Origin: Gammaproteobacteria bacterium UBA5078
GTDB taxonomy: Bacteria > Pseudomonadota > Gammaproteobacteria > Pseudomonadales > Pseudohongiellaceae
Direction: 5' to 3'
DNA: 64,000 nt
Assembly: GCA_002416505.1 (NCBI GenBank)
Contig: DIAM01000004.1
Coordinates: forward strand, 25,048-89,047
Shown: positions 17,893 through 26,305 of the stretch, one piece after another
How the letters are laid out: every line of letters starts with the position of its first letter
Numbering within the stretch: position 1 is the stretch's first letter
Program-made: the position numbers and the translations under genes
Notes under the pieces: model-generated
What the model saw: only the letters and a program-made list of their open reading frames with translations
The model's database searches: none
Told to the model about the DNA's origin: nothing

Positions 17893-18357
17893 ATGAAAAC
17901 AATATTCGTTCTTCGTGCAGTAAGTGTATCAATTTTATTCGCAGGCATTGCGGCCTGTTCACCGCCAGAGGCTGCCTCTTCCTCCTCAACCCCTGGTCCA
18001 GTCTCCACTACAATAATTGAGTCCTGTAGTTCTTGTGGCGTGGTTCGCTCGGTTACAGCAGTTACCCAACAAGGCACCTCTACTGGCACTGGCGCAGTGA
18101 TCGGCGCAGTTGTCGGTGGCGTGGCAGGCAATCAAGTAGGGGGCGGCAATGGCAAGAAGGTAGCGACCGCTGCTGGAGTAATAGGCGGTGCATTGCTCGG
18201 TAACAATATAGAACAGAATCGTAGTGCATCTACTTGGTACAATATCGTTGTAGAGATGGATGACGGTGGGCACCAGACTATCGCAGTACAGAACCCAACG
18301 AATATCAGCCCAGGCGCTGAGGTTAATGTGTACGGCGACAACATCACGTTGCGCTAA
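17893..18357 (+). CDS. Glycine-zipper lipoprotein (17-kDa antigen/SlyB-like)
   Basis: 154 residues. The leader ends in a lipobox (FAGIAAC). A glycine-zipper 2TM segment (about residues 57-98) contains GAVIGAVVGGVAGNQVGGG and GVIGGALLGN repeats. A short C-terminal beta domain follows (YNIVVEMDDGGHQTIAVQ). Such lipoproteins sit in the outer membrane and often respond to envelope stress. An AGGGAA ribosome site precedes the ATG, and a strong intrinsic terminator follows 8 bases after the stop. Confidence 0.85.
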   Translation: MKTIFVLRAVSVSILFAGIAACSPPEAASSSSTPGPVSTTIIESCSSCGVVRSVTAVTQQGTSTGTGAVIGAVVGGVAGNQVGGGNGKKVATAAGVIGGALLGNNIEQNRSASTWYNIVVEMDDGGHQTIAVQNPTNISPGAEVNVYGDNITLR

Positions 18358-18364
18358 AGCACTG

Positions 18365-18402
18365 CGAGGGCACGCGCCGTTCGCGCATGCCCTCGTTTTC
18401 TT
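18365..18402 (+). terminator. Intrinsic terminator after the glycine-zipper gene
   Basis: Stem CGAGGGCACGCGC / GCGCATGCCCTCG (13 positions, one mismatch) with a 5-base loop, followed by TTTTCTT. A classic rho-independent signal. Confidence 0.8.
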
Positions 18403-18483
18403 ATCCACCCCTGCTCACTACTATCATTCCTGCATCGAGTGCAACTCCAGCAATCCCAGCCAAAATCAGCACACGTCATTCCC

Positions 18484-18630
18484 TTAGAGTCTTCTACCCT
18501 GAATCACGCGGATTAGCACGACAACCACTGCGATCACTAAGAGGACATGAATGAATCCGCCTATACTGGTGGAAGTGACCAGCCCTAGCAGCCAGAGAAT
18601 CAATAGAACCACTGCAATCGTTTCTAACAT
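18484..18630 (-). CDS. Lmo0937-family small membrane protein (48 aa)
   Basis: 48-residue frame on the minus strand, product MLETIAVVLL...QGRRL. Two membrane helices are separated by a TSTSIGGFIH turn, and a basic tail closes the protein. This closely matches the Lmo0937 / DUF5670-type family of about 50 residues. An AGGA ribosome site lies 8 bases before the ATG. Genes of this family frequently lie with BON-domain and glycine-zipper stress genes, as here. Function unknown; expression under osmotic or envelope stress is inferred from context. Confidence 0.8.
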   Translation of the reverse strand: MLETIAVVLLILWLLGLVTSTSIGGFIHVLLVIAVVVVLIRVIQGRRL

Positions 18631-18988
18631 GTTTATTATCCTAATTAGTCAGCCTATGTAGACCTTACTATGGCGCAACTACCATCTGCGGTATGTGCGC
18701 AAACACACTTATAGCTACGCATTGAGCAACATAGAATCCGGGAATTGGTTTTGTTCGATAGCGCACAGAACACTTTTTCCATACCCACTACCTTATGCTT
18801 TATCTAGGTCCACGGGGTTCGTAAGATCGACTTGGCGATTTTGCTCTAGCGCAGCAAACTCTTCTGACGCTTTAAACATATATCAGGTCAAACCTCCTCG
18901 TAGTGCAGTAAGCAACACTAGATGCGTGCGGATATTTTAGTATTCCCACGTTCCGGATTCTTCGAGAAAATCATTTAGAGGTAATATT
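18631..18988. other. Intergenic region between divergent small-protein and BON genes
   Basis: About 358 bases. A frame of 81 codons inside it has no family resemblance and no ribosome site. It presumably holds divergent promoters for the Lmo0937-type and BON genes. No repeat or RNA gene was identified. Confidence 0.5.
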
Positions 18989-19744
18989 ATGAACACCAAA
19001 GTCTCAATTAGCTGGCTCGCTGCGGCGCTCTCGATTCTCATGCTTAGCCTGCCACTGCATGCCTCCGAGTTAGACGACAAGATCGAATCGTCGGCTAAAC
19101 AATCCTATGTTTTCAAAACCTATTTAGACGAGAGCATCGAAGTGGACTCTAACGAAGGAGTGGTGACTTTGTCTGGAATTGTAAACGACGCCTCATTTGT
19201 TGCCCTCGCCGAAGATACAGTGATTGGCTTGCCCGGCGTGCATAGCGTAAACAATCAGTTAACGGTTAGAGAGCTTACCCCAATACTCGATTCGGATGCA
19301 TGGCTTGTTACAAAAGTGAAGTCAACATTATTGTTCCATCGCAACGTTAGTGCGCTGACTTCAGTATCCGCACAAGATGGCGTCATCACGCTAAACGGAG
19401 TCGCAAATAGTCTAGCGGAAAAAGATCTAACAGAGACCTATGCGATGGACATAGAGGGTGTAACGAAGGTCGTCAACGCTATGACCATCAACCCTTCTCC
19501 CATAGAAAAAAAATCGAGCTTAGGCGAGCAGATCGACGATGCCTCGATTACGGCCCAAGTCAAGATGGTGTTGCTGAGCCATCGCTCTACTAGCGCATTG
19601 CGTACCTCAGTGGAGACACGCGATGGCGTGGTAACTTTGTCCGGAGTGGCGAAGAACGGCGCAGAAGTGGACCTCGCCACCAATATCATTACTAGTACCA
19701 AGGGTGTGCTCCAAGTAATCAATATTATGACAGTAGAGAAGTAG
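18989..19744 (+). CDS. Periplasmic protein with three BON domains (OsmY-like)
   Basis: 251 residues. A signal peptide (1-26) ends in LHA. Three BON domains follow at about 30-95, 103-168 and 178-249; each has the pattern of a helix, a D-G-V-(V/I)-T-L-(S/N)-G strand and a closing G-V-x-x-V-x-N strand. BON domains are thought to bind phospholipid surfaces; OsmY has two. An AGAGGT ribosome site precedes the ATG. A hairpin follows. Likely an osmotic or envelope-stress protein. Confidence 0.9.
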   Translation: MNTKVSISWLAAALSILMLSLPLHASELDDKIESSAKQSYVFKTYLDESIEVDSNEGVVTLSGIVNDASFVALAEDTVIGLPGVHSVNNQLTVRELTPILDSDAWLVTKVKSTLLFHRNVSALTSVSAQDGVITLNGVANSLAEKDLTETYAMDIEGVTKVVNAMTINPSPIEKKSSLGEQIDDASITAQVKMVLLSHRSTSALRTSVETRDGVVTLSGVAKNGAEVDLATNIITSTKGVLQVINIMTVEK

Positions 19745-19772
19745 TTCTAAGTAAAATTCCTAATGACTTAGT

Positions 19773-19794
19773 TCCGGTGCATACTGGCACCGGA
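19773..19794 (+). terminator. Hairpin after the BON-domain gene
   Basis: Perfect 8-bp stem TCCGGTGC / GCACCGGA with a 6-base loop, 28 bases after the stop; no long T-run. Confidence 0.45.
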
Positions 19795-19855
19795 GTATTC
19801 AATGTGTGGCAACATCAATTGTATACATGGCCACCCCCGTAAGAGAGAAACCACT

Positions 19856-20662
19856 ATGCAAATGCGAATAGGATACGAGCTGACTTACTCCTGCCCGAAC
19901 CCCACTCCCATGATACTGGCGCTAAACGTACACTACTCCCGCGCATCAGACCTCGTCCAACCCGATCATATTATTGCCAAGCCCTCCGTCCTGATCAGGG
20001 GCTATCGCGACGCCATGGGCAATTGGATCAGTCGCATTACCGCACCCCAAGGTGAGACTACTATCTCCACTCTCGCGATAATCAATGACAACGGCCTGCC
20101 CGATCCTCAGAACCTCTATGCACACCAGCACAGGGTAGAGGACCTGCCCGAGGAGACGCTCCAATATCTATTAGGCAGCCGCTACTGCGAGACCGATATC
20201 CTGTCAAGCACCGCGTGGGGCCTGTTCGGCAACACGGCGCTCGGCTGGGCCCGCGTGCAAGCTATCTGTGACTATGTCCACGATCATATCGAGTTCGGTT
20301 ACGCCTACTCGCGCTCTACCAAGACGGCCGCCGAAGCCTTCAACGAAGGCAAGGGTGTGTGTCGCGACTACACTCATCTAGCCGTGGCGTTCTGCCGCTG
20401 CATGAACATCCCCGCGCGTTACTGCACTGGCTACCTGAGCGACATCGACACAGCACCGCCCTACGGCACTATGGATTTCGCGGCGTGGTTCGAGGCCTAC
20501 CTAGACGGCAAGTGGTATATTTTCGACCCTCGCAACAATGAGCGTCGCGTCGGCAGGGTATTGATCGCCCAGGGCCGCGATGCGGCGGACGTCGCGATCA
20601 GCAATACCTTTGGCGAGAATCAACTGAAGAGCTTTAAGGTGATTGTGGATGAGATCGTATAG
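19856..20662 (+). CDS. Transglutaminase-like protein
   Basis: 268 residues from ATG 19856 (an AAGAGAG ribosome site is near; an ATG 18 codons earlier lacks one). The N-terminal beta domain (1-150) resembles that preceding bacterial transglutaminase-like cores. The core contains the nucleophile Cys169 in GKGVCRDYTHLA and the later stretch MDFAAWFEAYLDGKWYIFDP, where the usual catalytic His-Ala-Trp reads Ala-Ala-Trp. I recall that some related proteins also deviate at this position, so activity is uncertain. It overlaps the next gene by 14 bases. Confidence 0.85.
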   Translation: MQMRIGYELTYSCPNPTPMILALNVHYSRASDLVQPDHIIAKPSVLIRGYRDAMGNWISRITAPQGETTISTLAIINDNGLPDPQNLYAHQHRVEDLPEETLQYLLGSRYCETDILSSTAWGLFGNTALGWARVQAICDYVHDHIEFGYAYSRSTKTAAEAFNEGKGVCRDYTHLAVAFCRCMNIPARYCTGYLSDIDTAPPYGTMDFAAWFEAYLDGKWYIFDPRNNERRVGRVLIAQGRDAADVAISNTFGENQLKSFKVIVDEIV

Positions 20663-21449
20663 TAAAACGGCAACGGTAGGGCTCGCGAGCGATGAGCCCG
20701 CGGCGTTTGAGCTAGTCAATGCAAAAGGCGGTAATGGGCTCATCCTCATCGCGGACCATGCCTCTAATCGTGTGCCACGCTGCCTCGATCGATTAGGGCT
20801 TAGCGACGCGGAACTTGCGAGCCACATCGCCTGGGATGCAGGCACAGCCAGCGTGGCTCGGCATCTGGCAGAACTGCTCGATGCCCCCCTGCTACTGTCC
20901 AACTACTCCCGCCTCGTGATCGACTGCAATCGCGCCCCCAACAGCGCACAGTCTATCCTCGCGGCGAGTGATGGCAGCCAGATTCCGGGCAACCGCGACT
21001 TGAGCTACGAGCACGTCGCGAGCCGCATCGGCACTTTCTTCACCCCCTACCACGATGCGATTGGGGCGCTGCTCGATGCGTGCAGACACAAGGACACGGC
21101 CATCCTGTCGGTACACAGTTTTAGCCCCGTTTTGCAGGGCAACAAGCGCCCCTGGAGCATCGGCGTGTGTTACGGCGACGACCCTCGCCTCGCCCATGCC
21201 TTGCTACCGCACTTAAGCGAACTCGCGCCCGGCCCCGTCGGCGACAATGAACCCTACTCGATCGAAAACGATGTCGACTACTCTCTCCCACGGCATGCTA
21301 GCGGTGGCGGCCTACCCCACGTGATGCTAGAGATTCGGCGTGACTTGATCGAGTCAACCGAGGATGCCCAGCATTTCGCCAGGCTTATTCACCAAGCATG
21401 GCTGGCGATGGAGAATGCGAGCCAGGCAGGAAGCCCAGATCCCCGCTAG
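20649..21449 (+). CDS. N-formylglutamate amidohydrolase-family protein
   Basis: 266 residues. ATG 20649 is preferred over an in-frame TTG two codons upstream because AAGGTG lies at the right distance. N-formylglutamate amidohydrolase (HutG/FGase) family landmarks are ADHASNRVP, a HIAWDAG segment and the DCNRAP region. The family removes formyl from N-formyl-L-glutamate in histidine breakdown, but no hut genes are nearby, so the substrate may differ. The start lies inside the end of the transglutaminase-like gene, which means coupled translation. Confidence 0.85.
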   Translation: MRSYSKTATVGLASDEPAAFELVNAKGGNGLILIADHASNRVPRCLDRLGLSDAELASHIAWDAGTASVARHLAELLDAPLLLSNYSRLVIDCNRAPNSAQSILAASDGSQIPGNRDLSYEHVASRIGTFFTPYHDAIGALLDACRHKDTAILSVHSFSPVLQGNKRPWSIGVCYGDDPRLAHALLPHLSELAPGPVGDNEPYSIENDVDYSLPRHASGGGLPHVMLEIRRDLIESTEDAQHFARLIHQAWLAMENASQAGSPDPR

Positions 21450-21568
21450 GCTAGCCATTGTGCATGCGTCTATAAAATAATTAGCAAGGCAGCCGATACC
21501 TAATATTGACGGTATAATTGGGCAACAGCTCTGTACGCAATATTCGAACGCACCTAAGGGGTCGATAA

Positions 21569-22861
21569 GTGATAGATCTACAACGCGCCACCGCTCCTGG
21601 CAGGGGCCTCGCCCTAGCTCTGCTGAGCTCTATTCTACTCGCCTGCGCCTCCCACCCCGATAAGATCGACGCCGCCTATGTCTCGAGTTTGAAGTATGAG
21701 GCCTATAGCTGTGCCCAGCTCGCCGCGGAGATGGAGACCGTTGAGTTGCGCACCGGCGAGCTCTACCAGCAGCTGCGCAGGACCCGTCGCGGCGACAACT
21801 GGCAGGCGGGCGTCGGTTTGTTGCTGCTGCCCACCTTGTTCGCACTCGAGGGCGGCGACGGCGTGGAGGCATCCGAGTACGCCTTCCTAAAGGGCGACTA
21901 TGAGGCCCTGCGCCATGCCTCGCAGCAAAAGCTATGCGGCCAGCAATCGCGCTCCCCCGATGAGCAGATCGAAGACTCTCTCATCGCTGATACCCTGATA
22001 GTGCTGCCCAATAATATGCGGGTGTCGCTCTCCCAGATGATCGGCATGCTCGAGCGCGCTCACGCTCAGGGCATCATCACCGACGCGGAGTTGATCGAGG
22101 CGCAGGACACCGCGTTTAGGCTGCTAGGCAGTAACACACGGCAACCCACCGCGCAGGAGCTCGATAGCCTCTATGCGATCATCAATAAGACCGATCTGGG
22201 CATAATGGCGCGCGTCGCGAACACGGCTGAGACACCACCGAATCGCCCAGAAGCAAGGCAAGAGAGTCGATCCCAGCTTGCGGTAGCCGAACCCGCAGAA
22301 ATGCCCGTCGCCCCTATTGGGGAGCAGACCCATGATCCAATGGCCGAGAGCGAGGCGAGTTCGATAGACCCTAGCGCAGCATCGCGCGCTGCCATCACAC
22401 CGGCCAAGTCCGGCTCGGTCGAGTCGATTCTTCGGGATTTCCAGCACTTGGAAGGCCTCTTCACCGATGAGTTGCCACAGTGGAAACTCATTCGCTTTCT
22501 CGAGAAGGCAGGCCTGCCCAGCGATACGCCAGTGTGGGGATTTATCGATACCACGGTATGGAGAAGCGGCAAGAACGGCGTGCTGTTTGGCCAGGACGGC
22601 ATCTATTACAGCAATGACTTCGTAGCCGGCGCCGGGGGCAACTACTTTGCCAGTTATGCCGACATCGTGATGCATGCCGCCCCAATCCATAAGCGACGTT
22701 ACTTTTACTTAGGCCTCGACAAACTCCCCAATCGCGGCCTTATCGATTTCGTCGGCGCGGACACAGACCTCGAGGAGTTCTCCGACCTGATCCTAGCAAT
22801 CAAGTCGAGATACCAAGAAGCTGAAGAGGCTATGGAAGAGAAAACAGAGTATATGTTCTAA
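21569..22861 (+). CDS. Lipoprotein with conserved N-terminal helical domain, hypothetical
   Basis: 430 residues. A GTG start behind AAGGGG gives a leader ending in the lipobox SILLACAS (Cys26). Residues about 40-130 form a helical domain with YSCAQLAAEM and a GVGLLLLPTLFALEGGDG hydrophobic turn, a pattern seen in uncharacterised proteobacterial lipoproteins. A second helical segment (about 135-190) is followed by a low-complexity linker and a C-terminal domain (about 285-415, FASYADIV and FYLGLDKLP strands). Function unknown. Confidence 0.7.
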   Translation: MIDLQRATAPGRGLALALLSSILLACASHPDKIDAAYVSSLKYEAYSCAQLAAEMETVELRTGELYQQLRRTRRGDNWQAGVGLLLLPTLFALEGGDGVEASEYAFLKGDYEALRHASQQKLCGQQSRSPDEQIEDSLIADTLIVLPNNMRVSLSQMIGMLERAHAQGIITDAELIEAQDTAFRLLGSNTRQPTAQELDSLYAIINKTDLGIMARVANTAETPPNRPEARQESRSQLAVAEPAEMPVAPIGEQTHDPMAESEASSIDPSAASRAAITPAKSGSVESILRDFQHLEGLFTDELPQWKLIRFLEKAGLPSDTPVWGFIDTTVWRSGKNGVLFGQDGIYYSNDFVAGAGGNYFASYADIVMHAAPIHKRRYFYLGLDKLPNRGLIDFVGADTDLEEFSDLILAIKSRYQEAEEAMEEKTEYMF

Positions 22862-22992
22862 CAAGTTCTCTATTAGGCATCCTTCTAACTATGCAAATTT
22901 GAATGAACCCGAATTGGACGCTATCAGCACATCGTCATTAGCCGTGTAGGAATACACTCCGGCATCGGACCCATAAAACAGGGAGTTACACG

Positions 22993-23910
22993 ATGCAATC
23001 AACTCAGCACTCTACCCCACGCCGCGCAATCGACTGGCCGCTGATAATTTTCTTCGTATCGAGTTATGCGATCGCGTGGGGAATTGCCTTGTACTTAGCG
23101 TCAATCGCCAAGCAGGCTGGCCTGCAGCATTGGACAGAACTCGCCGCCATGGCCGAAGTCATGGAATTCGATGCAACTCCACTGCCCCTGCCCGCTTGGT
23201 CCCTCTATGGGCTAACTCGAGTGCAGGATTTCTCTTTCTCTATCTGCGGTCTGATACTGATCGCCCACTTACACGGGAAAGCAGGGCTGAAAACGCTAGG
23301 CCAACGGCTACTGCAGTGGCGCATGCCGTGGATGTGGTGGATGCTTGCCCTTCTGCCTATGTTCCTCTATCTCCTTGCTACAGCCGTTGCCGGAGCTTCA
23401 TCCAGCTTTACTTTTTCGGCACAGAACATTTACACAGGATTGTTTAGCCTAGAGGCCGGCTTAGTCGTGACATTTTTTTTACGCGGCCCTATGGGGGAGG
23501 AGCTCGGACTGCGAGGATTTGCCCTTCCGCGTCTACAGCAACGCATGTCGGCTTTCAAAGCAAGCGTGGTCATCGGAGCGCTATGGGCGCTTTGGCATTT
23601 GCCAGTTCTCATCGACAGGGATATCGTCTCAGTTATTATTTTCCTTTTGTTGGCATTTACTCTTAGCTTTCTGTTCACGCTGTTGTTCAATGGCAGCGCT
23701 GGCTCCTTGTTGCCCGGTTTAGTTTTCCATGCTTTTCAGAATAACGAGGAGACTTTCGAAATCCTGTTCCCAGCACTAGCCGGCACAAATTGGGAGCTTA
23801 CCTCGAGCGTTTTAATTCTAGTCGCCGGTATTTTGGCTGGCATTTATCTATGGATGAAGCACCGCGGCACTGCAATAGAAAGCCCATTTCCCACCAAAAC
23901 CTTGCGATAA
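22993..23910 (+). CDS. CPBP-family intramembrane glutamic endopeptidase
   Basis: 305 residues with about eight membrane helices. The Abi/CPBP signature is complete: Glu169-Glu170-x3-Arg174 in GEELGLRGFALPR, His202 in ALWHLP, and a late FHAFQNN His/Asn motif. Family members are membrane proteases related to eukaryotic CAAX protease Rce1; in bacteria some process peptides or give bacteriocin self-immunity. No peptide or bacteriocin gene is adjacent. A GGGAG ribosome site precedes the ATG. Confidence 0.85.
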   Translation: MQSTQHSTPRRAIDWPLIIFFVSSYAIAWGIALYLASIAKQAGLQHWTELAAMAEVMEFDATPLPLPAWSLYGLTRVQDFSFSICGLILIAHLHGKAGLKTLGQRLLQWRMPWMWWMLALLPMFLYLLATAVAGASSSFTFSAQNIYTGLFSLEAGLVVTFFLRGPMGEELGLRGFALPRLQQRMSAFKASVVIGALWALWHLPVLIDRDIVSVIIFLLLAFTLSFLFTLLFNGSAGSLLPGLVFHAFQNNEETFEILFPALAGTNWELTSSVLILVAGILAGIYLWMKHRGTAIESPFPTKTLR

Positions 23911-24018
23911 CGCAGAGAACTTATTACTACAGGCTGTGATAATAGCCAGCGCGGTGCGTTGTTGTGAGCTTCGGCTCTCTACCTTACACTCATCCTACTC
24001 ACGAAGGCCTTCACCCGA

Positions 24019-25503
24019 ATGGCGATGAATTCGGGCCTGCATTGGAAAACTCGCATGACAGAACACCCTTTTTACAACTACAAGGTAGTTCACCAATTCG
24101 CCATAATGACCGTGGTTTGGGGCATCGTCGGCATGCTGGTGGGCGTATTCATCGCGGCCCAGCTCGCCTGGCCAGCCTTGAACTTCGACACGGCCTGGCT
24201 CAGTTTCGGCAGGCTCCGCCCTCTGCATACCAACGCGGTCATTTTCGCATTCGGTGGCAGCGCGCTGATGTCGACCTCGCTGTTCATCGTGCAACGCACC
24301 TGTCATGCGCGCCTAATCTCCGACCGCCTCGCGGCATTCGTGTTCTGGGGCTGGCAGGCCGTGATCGTGGCCGCGGCGATCACCCTGCCGATGGGTTTTA
24401 CTAGCTCTAAGGAGTACGCCGAGCTCGAGTGGCCAATCGACATCCTTATCGCAGTGGTGTGGATCTGCTATGCGATACTGTTCTTCGGCACCATCACCAA
24501 GCGCAAGGATAAGCACATATACGTCGCGAACTGGTTCTTCGGCGCGTTCATCATCGCCGTGGCCCTCCTGCACATCATCAACAGCTTGGCCCTTCCCGTG
24601 ACCATGACGAAGTCCTACTCCGTCTACTCCGGGACTATCGATGCGATGGTGCAATGGTGGTACGGGCACAATGCGGTGGGCTTCTTCCTCACCGCCGGCT
24701 TTCTCGGCATCATGTATTACTTCGTGCCCAAACAGGCCGAGCGCCCCGTGTATTCATACCGCCTCTCGGTCGTGCACTTCTGGGCGCTAATCGCCATCTA
24801 CGTATGGGCGGGCCCGCACCACCTGCACTACACCTCACTCCCGGACTGGACCCAGAGTGTCGGCATGGCGATGTCGCTGGTGCTCCTGGCGCCCTCTTGG
24901 GGTGGCATGATTAACGGCATCATGACCCTGTCTGGCGCATGGGACAAACTGCGTACCGACCCGATCCTAAAGTTCCTCGTGGTGTCCTTATCCTTCTATG
25001 GCATGTCGACCTTCGAAGGCCCGATGATGTCGATCAAGTCCGTGAACGCACTATCCCACTACACCGACTGGACGATCGGTCACGTGCACTCCGGCGCACT
25101 GGGCTGGGTGGCGATGATCTCCATCGGCGCCATCTACCACCTGATCCCCTTGATGTACGGACGCAAGGCGGGCGCGATGTATAGCGTGAAGCTGATCGAC
25201 TTACACTTCTGGCTGTCCACCATCGGCACCGTGCTTTACATCGTCTCCATGTGGGTTAACGGCCTGATGCAAGGCCTCATGTGGCGCGCGGTCAACAGCG
25301 ACGGCACCCTGACCTACAGCTTCATCGAGTCCGTAGAGGCGAGTTACGCCGGCTACGTGGTGCGCTTCATCGGCGGGGCGATCTTCTTCTCGGGCATGCT
25401 GGTCATGGCATGGAACATCTGGAAAACAAGACAGTTGGCGCTTGCTAATCCCACACAGGTCGAAGAAGAGCAGCACCTCGATGCACAGGAGGTGCTCGCA
25501 TGA
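24019..25503 (+). CDS. ccoN: cbb3-type cytochrome c oxidase catalytic subunit I
   Basis: 494-residue haem-copper oxidase subunit with about 12 membrane helices. Haem and CuB His ligands are visible in RPLHTNAVIF, YGHNAVGFF, WAGPHHLHYT and TIGHVHSGALGW. It reduces oxygen at the high-spin haem b3-CuB centre with high affinity and pumps protons. A GAAGG motif supports ATG 24019; ATG 24055 (MTEHPFYNYK) would match the usual family N-terminus and is a real alternative. First gene of the cco cluster, overlapping ccoO by 4 bases. No clear FNR box was seen upstream. Confidence 0.95.
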   Translation: MAMNSGLHWKTRMTEHPFYNYKVVHQFAIMTVVWGIVGMLVGVFIAAQLAWPALNFDTAWLSFGRLRPLHTNAVIFAFGGSALMSTSLFIVQRTCHARLISDRLAAFVFWGWQAVIVAAAITLPMGFTSSKEYAELEWPIDILIAVVWICYAILFFGTITKRKDKHIYVANWFFGAFIIAVALLHIINSLALPVTMTKSYSVYSGTIDAMVQWWYGHNAVGFFLTAGFLGIMYYFVPKQAERPVYSYRLSVVHFWALIAIYVWAGPHHLHYTSLPDWTQSVGMAMSLVLLAPSWGGMINGIMTLSGAWDKLRTDPILKFLVVSLSFYGMSTFEGPMMSIKSVNALSHYTDWTIGHVHSGALGWVAMISIGAIYHLIPLMYGRKAGAMYSVKLIDLHFWLSTIGTVLYIVSMWVNGLMQGLMWRAVNSDGTLTYSFIESVEASYAGYVVRFIGGAIFFSGMLVMAWNIWKTRQLALANPTQVEEEQHLDAQEVLA

Positions 25504-26105
25504 ACCAGTTTATCGAGAAAAACATCGGCCTGATGATGGTCCTGATTCTGATAGCCGTGAGCTTTGGCGGCATCGTCGAGATCGTCCCGTTGATGTCCCA
25601 GAAAATGGTGACGGAGCCTATCGATGGCCTCGAACCGCTGACTCCTTTACAGTTGGAAGGACGCGACATCTATATCCGCGAGGGCTGCACAGTATGCCAT
25701 TCGCAGATGATTCGGCCACTGCGCGCCGAGGTGGAGCGCTACGGACACTATTCCGTTGCGGGCGAGTTGGTTTATGACCATCCCTTCGTGTTCGGCTCCA
25801 AGCGCACCGGCCCAGACCTCGCGCGAGTGGGCGGGTTGTACAGTGACGACTGGCACCGTGCCCACTTACTGGATCCGCGCTCGGTGGTACCGGGCTCGAT
25901 CATGCCTTCCTATCCTTGGTTGTTCGAAGAGAGCATCGACCTAGAGGTATTGGCCAAGAAAGTAGCGGCGCTGCAGAGATTGGGCGTGCCCTACTCCGAC
26001 GAAGATATCGCCAACGCTGCAGATGGCCTAGAGAACAGCACCGAGGCAGATGCTGTTATCGCCTATCTACAGCAACTCGGCACATTGATTACGGAGCGAC
26101 GTTAA
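25500..26105 (+). CDS. ccoO: cbb3-type oxidase monohaem cytochrome c subunit II
   Basis: 201 residues. One N-terminal membrane helix (about 9-30) anchors a periplasmic cytochrome c domain with a single haem motif CTVCH in REGCTVCHSQMIRP. Late motifs are DPRSVVPGSIMPSYPWL (haem Met ligand region) and a VIAYLQQLG helix. It passes electrons to CcoN. ATGA overlap with ccoN; AGGAGGT is an excellent ribosome site inside the end of ccoN. Confidence 0.95.
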   Translation: MNQFIEKNIGLMMVLILIAVSFGGIVEIVPLMSQKMVTEPIDGLEPLTPLQLEGRDIYIREGCTVCHSQMIRPLRAEVERYGHYSVAGELVYDHPFVFGSKRTGPDLARVGGLYSDDWHRAHLLDPRSVVPGSIMPSYPWLFEESIDLEVLAKKVAALQRLGVPYSDEDIANAADGLENSTEADAVIAYLQQLGTLITERR

Positions 26106-26107
26106 TT

Positions 26108-26305
26108 ATGGATATTACGGACTTTCGCAGCTTGGCAACCGTGCTGTGCGCAATCGCCTTTACCGCGGTGGTGTGGTGGGCGTACGGACCGAGTCGTAAA
26201 GCGCAATTCGACGAGGCAGCTAAGCTCCCTTTTCTAGAAGACGATGAGACTGCGGGGCGACGCACGAGTGCAGAGCAAGCAGACACAAGGGGGAGCAATG
26301 AGTAA
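26108..26305 (+). CDS. ccoQ: CcoQ/FixQ-type small oxidase subunit
   Basis: 65 residues: one membrane helix (about 8-25) followed by WAYGPSRKAQFDEAAKLPF and a polar tail ending in DTRGSNE. Position between ccoO and ccoP, size and topology identify CcoQ, which stabilises the CcoNO-CcoP complex. It starts 2 bases after ccoO and overlaps ccoP by 8 bases. Confidence 0.9.
   Translation: MDITDFRSLATVLCAIAFTAVVWWAYGPSRKAQFDEAAKLPFLEDDETAGRRTSAEQADTRGSNE

Noticed and set aside
18695..18940. 81-codon plus-strand frame before the BON gene
   Set aside because: Composition is random-like and no start signal is present; the region is better read as a divergent promoter region.
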